A DNA stretch of 64,000 bases from Pampus argenteus (taxonomy: Eukaryota; Chordata; Actinopteri; Scombriformes; Stromateidae). The notes beneath the pieces were generated by a model. It had not been told where the DNA came from, ran no database searches, and worked only from the letters and a program-made list of their open reading frames with translations. The number at the start of each line of letters is the position of its first letter. Within the stretch, counting starts at the first letter, position 1. Positions 39,001 to 48,472 of this stretch are shown piece by piece. The translations under genes and the position numbers were made by a program. The DNA is taken from positions 2,974,001-3,038,000 of the forward strand of contig CM072879.1 in the NCBI GenBank assembly GCA_036937835.1, given 5' to 3'.

Positions 39001-40280
39001 CATTCCTGTTATGTCTATTGTCATTCTCTTTATCTCTATTGTATTTATCTCTCTTGTCATTCTCTTTATCTCTATTGTCATTCTTATTATCTCTATTGTC
39101 TTTATCTCTATTGTCATTCTCTTTATCTCTATTGTCTTTATCTCTATTGTCATTCCTGTTATCTCTATTGTAATTCCCATTATCTCTAGTGTCTTTATCT
39201 CTGTTGTCACTCTCTTTGTCTCTATTGTCATTCTCTTTATCTCTATTGTCTTTATCTCTATTGTCTTTATCTCTATTGTCATTCCTGTTATGTCTATTGT
39301 CATTCTCTTTATCTCAATTGTCATTCTCTTTATCTCTATTGTCTTTATCTCTATTGTCATTCTCTTTATCTCTATTGTCATTCCTGTTATGTCTATCGTC
39401 ATTCTCTTTATCTCTATTGTTTTTATCTCTATTGTCATTCCTGTTATGTCTATTGTCATTCTCTTTATCTCTATTGTCATTCCTGTGTTTTTCTATTGTC
39501 TTTATCTCTATTGTCATTCTCTTTATCTCCATTGTCTTTATCTCTATTGTCATTCCTGTTATGTCTATTGTCATTTTCTCTTGATCTCTATTGTCATTCC
39601 TGTTACCTCTATTGTCTTTATCTCTATTGTCATTCTCTTTATCTCTATTGTCATTCTCTTTATCTCTATTGTCATTCTCTTTGTCTCTATTGTCATTCTC
39701 TTTATCTCTATTGTCTTTATCTCCATTGTCATTCCTGTTATGTCTATTGCCATTCCTTTACCTCTATTGACTTTATCTCTATTGTCTTTATCTCTATTGT
39801 CATTCCAGTTATGTCTATTGTCATTCTCTTTATCTCTATTGTCATTCTCTTTATCTCTATTGTCTTTATCTCTATTGTCATTCTCTTTATCTCTATTGTC
39901 ATTCCTGTTATCTCTATTGTAATTCCCGTTATTTCTAATGTCTTTATCTCTATTGTCATTCTCTTTGTCTCTATTGTCATTCTCTTTATCTCTATTGTCT
40001 TTATCTCTATTGTCATTCCTGTTATCTCTATTGTCTTTATCTCTATTGTAATTCTCTTTATCTCTATTGTCTTTATCTCTATTGTCATTCTCTTTTATTC
40101 TATTGTCCTTCTCTTTATCTCTATTGTCGTTCTCTTTATCTCTATTGTCTTTATCTCAATTGTCATTCCTGTTATGTCTATTGTCATTCTCTTTATCTCT
40201 ATTGTATTTATCTCTCTTGTCATTCCTGTTATGTCTATTGTCATTCTCTTAATCCCTATTGTCTTTATCTCTATTGTAAT
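30016..40280 (+). repeat. Three large higher-order repeat copies
   Basis: The rare landmark CTTAATATGTATTGTC occurs at 30016, 33937 and 36545, dividing the distal array into copies of 3921, 2608 and about 3736 bp. A second rare landmark, CCTGTGTTTTTCTATTG, recurs at about 32323, 32988, 35575 and 39485. Copies differ by gain or loss of whole modules and of larger blocks. One example is a 726-bp internal duplication in the third copy (CTATTTAT at 37553 and 38279). The pattern fits repeated unequal exchange or segmental amplification. Confidence 0.75.
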
Positions 40281-41220
40281 TAGTCCCTCGCTCTCACACA
40301 GTGAATGCAGTGAGGGACCTATTAAAATTGATCTGTTTATTATTATTACGCATTATTATTCATGCAACTCTTCGGAGGGCATTTGCACCCCCTAGCCATG
40401 CTCAAAAAGTTGATACGACATGGCAGGAACGGGCGACCTCGCGGAACTCGGCTGTGTAAAATGACTCTCTAGCGCCCCCTACATCGTTTCAAAAAAGCCA
40501 TAGACAAAGTCGGCGACTTTCAAGTAGCCCCGTGAAACTCGGGAAACATGTTAAGCATAAAGAAAAAGGGCAGTTGCCTCTTGGGACGAAGCCGACATTC
40601 CAACAGGAAGTCGGCCATTTTGAATCTGCCGTTTTTTAGCCAAAACGAACTCGTCCTAGGGTTTTCGCACCACAGACTCCAAACTCGGCAAAAATCATCA
40701 TCGGAGCTTAAGTTGTGCTCTGCGCATCGCTACGCCAGAGGGCCTAAAGTTTTGCGCGATGGACGCCGCTCGCCATAAACGCACGAACGCCTCTCACGGC
40801 CACAAAAAAAATCGTAGCCGCTTCAAATTCGGAACTTAGAACGGGTCTCCTGCCCTGAACGTTCCTATGTATCAACAACCCGCGTCGCTCATGGCGCCCG
40901 CCCATGGTAACAGGAAATAGTCGCTATTTACACTCACGTATATGGCAAGCGCACCGTTTACTCTGTCGCCTTCGTTTCACTTCTAAAAAACAGAAAACAA
41001 GTTGGTGAAGCCGCACGACAAACGGCGTGCCGCTACCAGTAACCGCCTTTGCGTGGCAGCGCGGCCATTTTGGGTCATTCGCCAAAAATTTACGTTTGCC
41101 TTTTTGACGCCTTTCAAAAAATCCTATCGCCTTCAAATTTCATACACAGGTGAAGCCCTGTGTCGTTTGATGCCGACCACGCCCATGGGCGGGGCTTATA
41201 GCCTCCACGCCGTCTTTACG
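40281..41220 (+). mobile_element. Truncated second copy (B) of the MITE-like element
   Basis: It starts with the same TAGTCCCTCGCTCTCACACA head as element A, in the same orientation, directly joined to the last satellite module. It is collinear with A through the CpG-rich interior to about 41195, with small indels; for example, it lacks short blocks found in A around 25454-25520. Between 40451 and 40653 it keeps about 203 bp missing from A. The right inverted repeat (GAGCGAGGGACTA) is absent, so the copy is truncated or recombined. No coding capacity. Confidence 0.65.
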
Positions 41221-41293
41221 CCCTACTCCCCATGATGAGTAAGGGTCAGTTTCTGACCCCTACTCCCCATGATTAGTAAGGGTCAGTTTCTGA
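41221..41293 (+). repeat. Two 37-bp direct repeats able to form hairpins
   Basis: CCCTACTCCCCATGAT begins at 41221 and again at 41258. Each unit ends AGTAAGGGTCAGTTTCTGA. Each unit folds weakly on itself (CCCTACT with AGTAAGGG). Across the junction, GGGTCAG, TTT, CTGACCC gives a clean stem. This sits at the point where copy B loses collinearity with A. Confidence 0.65.
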
Positions 41294-43289
41294 TGAATAA
41301 GAACTGGTTCATATGACATGACATCATTTTAAAAACCAGATATTCAGTCATGTGCTCCAAACAGGTGCAGTGTATGAGTGAAGCTCTACCTCTGAGCTCT
41401 TCTCATCTCTGATCTCTCTTGTTTACTGAATAATTCACTGATAAACTGTGCTATTTGAGGAGCAGCGCTGTTCTTCCGTTATGCACCTTGGGAATTTCTT
41501 CTGTGCTTCTGTTAATTACAGCCCAGTCGTCCCGTTTTAACAAGACAGCCGAGTTACATAACCGGCAGAAAGCTGTAGATTACTGATTAAATCTTGTATG
41601 GTATTCGGGTCTGTGGGACCCGTTTTCAGTTTTCATCATTATTTTTTCAACCTGAAATTCATTGGCTTTGGCTCATTTTCTGTGAAGAACATAAATCAAA
41701 ACACATTTGTTTAGTATTTTGAGAGAAAATTATTGGATTGTGGTGTTTTGAAAGCCCAAAACTCTAGCGGGTCCACCAGACCATAAATACTAATACCACA
41801 CAAGGGTTAAAAACCGCACATCACACACCGCATGACAGTCTGAGGATAACTAAAGGCAGGGCTGTTAATGTACAAAATAAAGCATCGTCACGAATAGTGA
41901 AATAACAGAGCACAGTCTTGAAACTGGGATTAAAAGTCTGTCTTTAATATAAATCTAAAGGCCACCTGCTGTAAATATTCGCCCATTTTTGGTATTTTGT
42001 CTAAATAATCATTGAGATGGACTACCATGCAGTCGGTTTTGGTATTTTAATGAGATTTTTTTTGATGAAAACCAGAAATACAGTTGCATCATCCCCGCAG
42101 AGTCATAGAGAATATCACTCTGAAGGCAGGGTTCAGCCAAAGATAGCAGTACAAAGAGCACACACACATACACACACTCTCACACACTTCAGAAGAAGGG
42201 TGGTTCTGGTCTTATCAGTGTCCACAGTGCGCTGGTTATCCGTTTTCTGCTGTACACACTCAATATGAAGAACCCAGTTAGGCCTCTGGAAGCTCACACG
42301 CCTCTAGAGATGAGCCTCTAAATGAACGAATGAATTAATGAATGAGTAAGTTCTTCACACCCTGCTTTTCTGTGTGATATTACGATAAAGGTTAAAAGCA
42401 GAGACGGTTGTTTTAATGACAGATATCTGAACCTACAACATTTTCTATGTGAGCTGACTGAGTTTATCAAGTTTAAAGGCCCTGCCAATGTATGTTCTCT
42501 CTAGTTTTTGCCAAAGCTGGAACACGTTTAGTTCTTTCACACAAGATATTTCTATATTTTTGGTTTTTTGGTTTAGTTTCTGTTCCTCTCACTGGCTAGA
42601 AATGGGCGTGGCTTAGTGATAATAGTTAATGTTTAATCATGTTGCTAGGCAACAGTCAATCAGATCTGACCGCACCCACAGTCCTAGCAACGCTGGTCAG
42701 CTGAGTTTATGAATCCCTTTTTCTCTTGAACTTTTATTGCCGCTGTCATGAACAGTTAAATATGCTCCAGGCACATGAAAACACACTTTAATTACCTTAT
42801 TAAAATCTTAAAATGACTCTTGCTTCTTGAAACTTGAGACTGCTGTTAAACAGATTTTCTTTTATTGCAAGAAGAACCTCCTGTAAACACATTATCTTTC
42901 TTCTCAGACTTCTGAGTGTGATCATCTAACAGCATAGCTGAATGCTGCCCTCATGTCTTTGATGTGAGAGCTTGTTACATTTAGCACGGTAAACTGGAAC
43001 TCATGTCTGTCTGAAGCAGAGGAGATCAGTGTAAATGGGAAATGGTCAGTGATGATGGTCCTCTGTGTGATGTGTATGTAGTGCTGGTGTGATCCTTTAA
43101 CTCCTGCAGTGTTGACTCATTATCTCCAACTCTGCAGTTTCACTCAGCTCTACAGCTCTGCTGCTGTTAACTTGACTTTACTGTCCTATAAACTCTGTGA
43201 CACTGTGCTCATTTACCCACAACAGGACTGGTAAGGATCTAAAGGTAATTAATGTTGTGTGTTCTTTAACACATCCAAAAGGTCAGCTC

Positions 43290-43291
<2 letters not shown>
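41294..43291. other. Non-coding stretch, no gene seen
   Basis: No coding region is supported. A short CA run lies at about 42160-42186. At 42641-42653 GTTGC-TAG-GCAAC is a palindrome, and GTTGCTAGG (42641-42649) is repeated in inverse as CCTAGCAAC at 42683-42691. Confidence 0.5.

Positions 43292-43338
<47 letters not shown>
43292..43338 (+). repeat. (CA)n microsatellite
   Basis: About 23 uninterrupted CA dinucleotides, long enough to be polymorphic. Confidence 0.95.
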
Positions 43339-43418
43339 CCACGGCTCATACACTGAAATAACACAGTGACATAATTAAAAGCAATATAGCCCACAGGGGC
43401 CGGTAGAGGTGGAGTGTA

Positions 43419-43733
43419 ATGTCCACAGTGAATGGCTCAGCTCTGAAACACAGCAAACAGAAAGAGCTCTCAATGATGGAGGAGAGCTTCAAGAAGCAGC
43501 TCTCAGATATGAAAGAGAGCTTCAAGGAGGAGCTCTTAGAGAAAGATTACACCTGCAGGAAGATGCTGGCAGAGAGAGACAAGAACTACAAGAAGGAGAG
43601 CTGCCAAAAAGGGAGAAGGTGTCAAGGAATAGAACCGGAGAAACTGGAGGGTGGAAAAGTCCCAAAAAGGAGCTCTCACAGAGAATCAGCTCGCTTTTTT
43701 TTTCATTCTAACGACTTGTTTCAGATGACCTGA
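43419..43733 (+). CDS. Possible coiled-coil exon fragment (hypothetical)
   Basis: A 104-codon open frame. Residues about 15-60 are rich in Glu, Lys and Leu with repeated SFK-type blocks (MMEESFKKQL, SDMKESFKEELLEK, MLAERDKNYKKE), as in a coiled coil. The C-terminal half loses this character, so the true coding part, if any, is probably 43460-43610. No start context, domain or paired exon is evident. It could be a piece of a decayed gene with a coiled-coil tail or a chance frame in GAG/AAG-rich sequence. I do not recognise the gene. Confidence 0.25.
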   Translation: MSTVNGSALKHSKQKELSMMEESFKKQLSDMKESFKEELLEKDYTCRKMLAERDKNYKKESCQKGRRCQGIEPEKLEGGKVPKRSSHRESARFFFHSNDLFQMT

Positions 43734-43856
43734 GAGTTTTGGAAGTGAAATCAAACTATGCTGTTCATGATTGGAAGAGCTTCTGGAGCTGGAGTTACAG
43801 GGAATAACTGCAGCAGATGCTTTTTAGTATCTCAGTGTCTTGAACTGTGTGATGTT

Positions 43857-43880
43857 CTCTCTCTCTCTCTCTCTCTCTCT
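43857..43880 (+). repeat. (CT)n microsatellite
   Basis: About 12 CT dinucleotides. The minus-strand open frame here (RERERER) is its translation, not a gene. Confidence 0.9.
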
Positions 43881-44127
43881 CACGCTATCACACATGGAGC
43901 TAAATAAGCAGCTGATTTGATCCTGAGTCTCTAAATGAATTACGGGCCCAAAAGCGACTGATGAATGATTTTGTTTGTCATTATTGGATTGCAAATGACG
44001 CATCAACGCGTCATCTGTGAGAAGTCGAAACAGCTGCTGTCATTAACATTTATTGTTTATTTTGACAGCTACATGACGACCACACTACTGATGACATCAT
44101 GATAATAAAATAGAGAATTCATGGATG

Positions 44128-44130
<3 letters not shown>

Positions 44131-44163
<33 letters not shown>
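44131..44163 (+). repeat. (TG)n microsatellite
   Basis: About 16 uninterrupted TG dinucleotides. It lies in inverse sense to the CA tract about 800 bp upstream. Confidence 0.95.
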
Positions 44164-44164
<1 letters not shown>

Positions 44165-44693
44165 TAAATTATTTTGGCCACATTTTGCCTGAGAAACTAT
44201 AATTGAATCTAATGCAAGTCACATGGTTTTATGTATCCATGTAATATGAGTAGATTCAAACAGAAAACAAAAATGAGTTTATTTACACCTAAACAAAAAT
44301 ATTGAGTTGAAACCAAACCATACATTTGCAAATAGTACTAATAAGAAATAATTGAATTCTACATTCAATGATATATAATTGATATATATTCGTCAGTGTA
44401 TTGATGTGAATTTATTCAATGCAAACAATGTTGAAGTTTTGAAAGTCATTTAATACAACTGGAACTGTGCACAGTGACCGCTGACCACTGACGTCTCACG
44501 ACCTCAAACTCTAACACTTAAACATGAGCTGATCTGATATAAAACGTGGCGCATTAGTCAATCCGCGAACATTAAAGCAAACCAAACCGTATACCTTACC
44601 CATGAAAAAAAATTATTTCTCAGTTTCAACTACTTCACATAAAAGGTAAAATGAGTGATTTGTTCAAATGAAGGGTTTAATGGAGTATCTCCT

Positions 44694-44879
44694 TCAGAGC
44701 AGAGAGCTGATGTCTTTCTTTTCCTTTTCCTTCCTTGTTAGGTCACCCTCCAACGTCACGTTGTCTTCCTCAGTGACGGACAGCTTCCTCTGCAGCATCC
44801 TCTTTTCATCCAGGAGCTGCTGTCTGTCACGTTTCCAGGACTTTCTCTCCCCCAGGACCACAATCTTTTTGACTGTCCT
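44694..44879 (-). CDS. Possible coiled-coil terminal exon fragment (hypothetical)
   Basis: The minus strand is open for 61 codons ending in TGA. The translation is strongly charged with heptad-like leucines: KKIVVLGERK, WKRDRQQLLDEKRMLQRKL, SVTEEDNVTLEGDL, TRKEKEKKDISSLL. It has no ATG. The codon just upstream is TAG, which could also read as the AG of a splice acceptor (GTAG before AGGACAG), so it would have to be an internal or last exon. It faces the other coiled-coil-like fragment at 43419-43733. No domain is identified; it may be a relic of the same gene family or chance. Confidence 0.3.
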   Translation of the reverse strand, partial: RTVKKIVVLGERKSWKRDRQQLLDEKRMLQRKLSVTEEDNVTLEGDLTRKEKEKKDISSLL

Positions 44880-45498
44880 CTACTTCATGTCCTCCAGCCA
44901 CCCGTTCTAGTGCGTCCTGTGCAACATGAACAAAGACATACATGTTTTGATGTTTTCATACAGAGTACATGCAGTTACATTTTATTCTTTAACCATTTAA
45001 TACATCCTATGTGTATTTTTTTATCCTATCATATGAATGTATTTATCCAGCCAGACACTCATAGATGTCCATGGATTCATCTGACTGAACATGACAAATG
45101 ATTTTAGATTATGACCCAATCTACTTGTAAATCAGATTTTCTGAAACAAACTAATAAAACTATATTTTATAAGCTTCATACAAAAAAATGTGTAATCTTG
45201 TGTGTAATTGCAGCAGTGAATAAAATATCTTACCCTGCTGACGCCGCTGTCTTTGCCATGACGGCTGATGATTTTTAAAATTGATGCAACACGTTTGATT
45301 TTTGTGGAGCTAACAGATCATCTCCCGTAGACACAAATGTTCACATGGTGAGTCCGTGTTGACTCTAATATGGGCGGTTGACTTTCGAGAATTGATTTAT
45401 CATAAACGCTGCTATCAGAAGCAGACAGCAGAATATTGAGTTGTTCTGTTCTGCTGTGTTTGCTGCTCAGTTTGAATGGTTTCTCAGTTGTGTGACGG

Positions 45499-45506
45499 TA
45501 TAAAAG
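45499..45506 (+). promoter_or_regulatory. TATA box candidate
   Basis: TATAAAAG lies 41 bases upstream of the ATG at 45540, leaving room for a start site near 45530 and a very short leader. The spacing suits a compact promoter. It is supported only by the motif and the exon candidate that follows. Confidence 0.4.
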
Positions 45507-45539
45507 GAATGATGAGAGCTCGGAGAAACCACACAGAGG

Positions 45540-45579
45540 ATGGAGATCTTCACTTTTACTTTCGTTCTGCAGTTTGTAG
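45540..45579 (+). CDS. Possible signal-peptide first exon
   Basis: From ATG at 45540 the sequence encodes MEIFTFTFVLQFV followed by one base of the next codon, then GTACGG, a usable but weak splice donor. The hydrophobic run right after an acidic second residue looks like the start of a secretory signal. The phase-1 junction is typical of first exons of immunoglobulin-superfamily receptors, which are numerous in fish. Read through without splicing, the frame runs on to TTTGAG around 45687 without resembling a known protein. No matching second exon is seen before the 47-bp array, so this may be an orphan or relic. Chance is a serious alternative. Confidence 0.3.
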
Positions 45580-45688
45580 GTACGGCCTCATGTACATATC
45601 ACACTATACTGAAGATTGTTATGTTTACCATCCAGATTCATATAAAACAGTTTCTTATCATGGTGATGATTTCAGTTTGAGGTTTTGA

Positions 45689-45905
45689 GGGCCGTTGTTA
45701 GGCACAGCATGTGGTGGCTAAAACCCTCTCCGCTGTCGTAACATCACTATAAATCACGGCCTTGACTGGCTTATTACTTTTATAAAATGGCAATGTTTCA
45801 TCATAATAAACACACAGCATTAAATATGATGCCATTTATTGATAACAAATAAGAATTCCACCGCCAAGCAATGTAGTTCTTCAGCAACATTTAGCACAAT
45901 GGTTG
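45689..45905. repeat. MITE-like dispersed repeat
   Basis: The left edge GGCCGTTGTTAGGCACAGCA and the later CACGGCCTTGACTGGCTTAT, TACTTTTATAAAATGGCA phrases match a common non-autonomous fish repeat in order. The right border is unclear and the family is not fixed. Confidence 0.4.
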
Positions 45906-46009
45906 CCAAGCAACACAGACACAGTGGAAAGCATCAGGCTAGTCAAAGCATGTTTAAAGATTGGGGTGATTATTGACATTTATGTGAATTAATTGTGAGT
46001 TGGAACCAC

Positions 46010-46145
46010 TGGACTAAAGTATCTAACTGTATATAAAGTAGTTGAAACTAGCTCCACCTCCAGCAGCTACAACAGTAACATGCTGCTCTAACACTGATGC
46101 TTCACTATTAATAATCTAATGATGTCATATATAATAATATATCAG
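46010..46145 (+). repeat. Left arm of the dispersed element hosting the 47-bp array
   Basis: TATAAAGTAGTTGAAACTAG, CTCCACCTCCAGCAGC, AACATGCTGCTCTAACACTG and ATGATGTCATATATAATAAT form a run that, in many fish genomes, directly precedes a single TACTTTAACTACATCAAG segment. The run ends where the tandem array starts. Confidence 0.5.
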
Positions 46146-48347
46146 TCACTACTGATACTGCAGTACTTTAACTACATCAAGATCACTATACTTATGTACT
46201 GTTACTGCAGTACTTTAACTACATCAAGATCACAATACTTATGTACTGTTACTGCAGTACTTTAACTACATCAACATCACTATACTTATGTACTGTTACT
46301 GCAGTACTTTAACTACATCAAGATCACAATACTTATGTACTGTTACTGCAGTACTTTAACTACATCAAGATCACTATACTTATGTACTGTTACTGCAGTA
46401 CTTTAACTACATCAACATCACTATACTTATGTACTGTTACTGCAGTACTTTAACTACATCAAGATCACAATACTTATGTACTGTTACTGGAGTACTTTAA
46501 CTACATCAAGATCACAATACTTATGTACTGTTACTGCAGTACTTTAACTACATCAACATCACTATACTTATGTACTGTTACTGCAGTACTTTAACTACAT
46601 CAAGATCACTATACTTATGTACTGTTACTGCAGTAATTTAACTACATCAAGATCACAATACTTATGTACTGTTACTGCAGTACTTTAACTACATCAACAT
46701 CACTATACTTATGTACTGTTACTGCAGTACTTTAACTACATCAAGATCACAATAGTTATGTACTGTTACTGCAGTACTTTAACTACATCAAGATCACAAT
46801 ACTTATGTACTGTTACTGCAGTACTTTAACTACATCAAGATCACTATACTTATGTACTGTTACTGCAGTACTTTAACTACATCAAGATCACAATACTTAT
46901 GTACTGTTACTGCAGTACTTTAACTACATCAAGATCACTATACTTATGTACTGTTACTGCAGTAATTTAACTACATCAAGATCACAATACTTATGTACTG
47001 TTACTGCAGTACTTTAACTACATCAACATCACTATACTTATGTACTGTTACTGCAGTACTTTAACTACATCAAGATCACAATAGTTATGTACTGTTACTG
47101 CAGTACTTTAACTACATCAAGATCACAATACTTATGTACTGTTACTGCAGTACTTTAACTACATCAAGATCACTATACTTATGTACTGTTACTGCAGTAC
47201 TTTAACTACATCAAGATCACAATACTTATGTACTGTTACTGCAGTACTTTAACTACATCAACATCACTATACTTATGTACTGTTACTGCAGTACTTTAAC
47301 TACATCAAGATCACAATAGTTATGTACTGTTACTGCAGTACTTTAACTACATCAAGATCACAATACTTATGTACTGTTACTGCAGTACTTTAACTACATC
47401 AAGATCACAATACTTATGTACTGTTACTGCAGTAATTTAACTACATCAAGATCACAATACTTATGTACTGTTACTGCAGTACTTTAACTACATCAACATC
47501 ACTATACTTATGTACTGTTACTGCAGTACTTTAACTACATCAAGATCACAATAGTTATGTACTGTTACTGCAGTACTTTAACTACATCAAGATCACAATA
47601 CTTATGTACTGTTACTGCAGTACTTTAACTACATCAAGATCACTATACTTATGTACTGTTACTGCAGTACTTTAACTACATCAAGATCACAATACTTATG
47701 TACTGTTACTGCAGTACTTTAACTACATCAACATCACTATACTTATGTACTGTTACTGCAGTACTTTAACTACATCAAGATCACAATAGTTATGTACTGT
47801 TACTGCAGTACTTTAACTACATCAAGATCACAATACTTATGTACTGTTACTGCAGTACTTTAACTACATCAAGATCACAATACTTATGTACTGTTACTGC
47901 AGTACTTTAACTACATCAAGATCACAATACTTATGTACTGTTACTGCAGTACTTTAACTACATCAAGATCACTATACTTATGTACTGTTACTGCAGTAAT
48001 TTAACTACATCAAGATCACAATACTTATGTACTGTTACTGCAGTACTTTAACTACATCAAGATCACTATACTTATGTACTGTTACTGCAGTACTTTAACT
48101 ACATCAAGATCACTATACTTATGTACTGTTACTGCAGTACTTTAACTACATCACGATCACAATACTTATGTACTGTTACTGCAGTACTTTAACTACATCA
48201 AGATCACTATACTTATGTACTGTTACTGCAGTACTTTAACTACATCAACATCACTATACTTATGTACTGTTACTGCATTACTTTAACTACATCAAGATCA
48301 CTATACTTATGTACTGTTACTGCAGTACTTTAATTACATCAAGCTGA
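46146..48347 (+). repeat. 47-bp minisatellite, 47 units, no net length drift
   Basis: Each unit contains TACTGTTACTGCAGTACTTT then AACTACATCAAGATCAC and a TATACTTATG-type end, so nearly every unit has a CTGCAG (PstI) site. The ACTTTAA landmark is at 46165 in the first unit and 48327 in the last. The distance of 2162 equals exactly 46 x 47, so there is no net indel. Units differ by point variants (AAG/AAC, CACTAT/CACAAT, ATACTT/ATAGTT, GTACTT/GTAATT). The ATAGTT variant recurs at 46751, 47080, 47315, 47550 and 47785, spaced 329, 235, 235 and 235 bp. That shows higher-order units of 7 and 5 repeats. Confidence 0.95.
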
Positions 48348-48472
48348 TAATACTAATGTACTTTTACTTAAGCAGAAGGATTTTTCATTACTTGTGATGG
48401 AGTATTTTTACATTTCTGTATTAGTACTTTTACTTAAAGGTAAAGGATCTCTATACTTCTCAGTCCACTGGA
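48348..48472 (+). repeat. Right arm of the dispersed element hosting the 47-bp array
   Basis: After the last unit the text reads TGTACTTTTACTTAAGCAGA, GATGGAGTATTTTTACAT, AGTACTTTTACTTAAAGG and CTTCTCAGTCCACTGG. This is the usual right part of a percomorph dispersed repeat that ends near CCACTG (hAT-like). It shows that the array grew by expansion of one segment inside such an element. Confidence 0.5.

Larger units (their letters stand above)
27173..40280 (+). repeat. 13.1-kb pyrimidine-rich satellite of 15- and 21-bp modules
   Basis: The array is built from a 15-bp module TTTATCTCTATTGTC and 21-bp modules made by adding ATTCTC in front of it, or by ATTCCTGTTATGTC/ATTCCTGTTATCTC followed by TATTGTC. 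Modules mix irregularly, often 21+15+21. About 80% of plus-strand bases in the 15-mer are pyrimidines. Because module lengths are multiples of three, all three plus frames and two minus frames stay open over long runs. These give FISIV-, SLSLLS- and YLYCH-type translations on plus and TIEIK- and DNRDK-type translations on minus; they are not taken as genes. Large higher-order repeats are nested within. The array starts right after element A and ends exactly at the head of copy B. Confidence 0.95.

Noticed and set aside
27088..40395. Very long open frames on both strands in the satellite (up to 1123 codons on plus, 898 on minus)
   Set aside because: They arise because module lengths are multiples of three and the modules lack stops in five frames. 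Frames overlap on both strands, drift at non-triplet variants and carry only low-complexity peptides. No start context or unique domain supports a gene.
27173..48347. CRISPR-like regular repeats
   Set aside because: Both arrays are directly tandem without unique spacers, and the genome is plainly eukaryotic. They are satellites.
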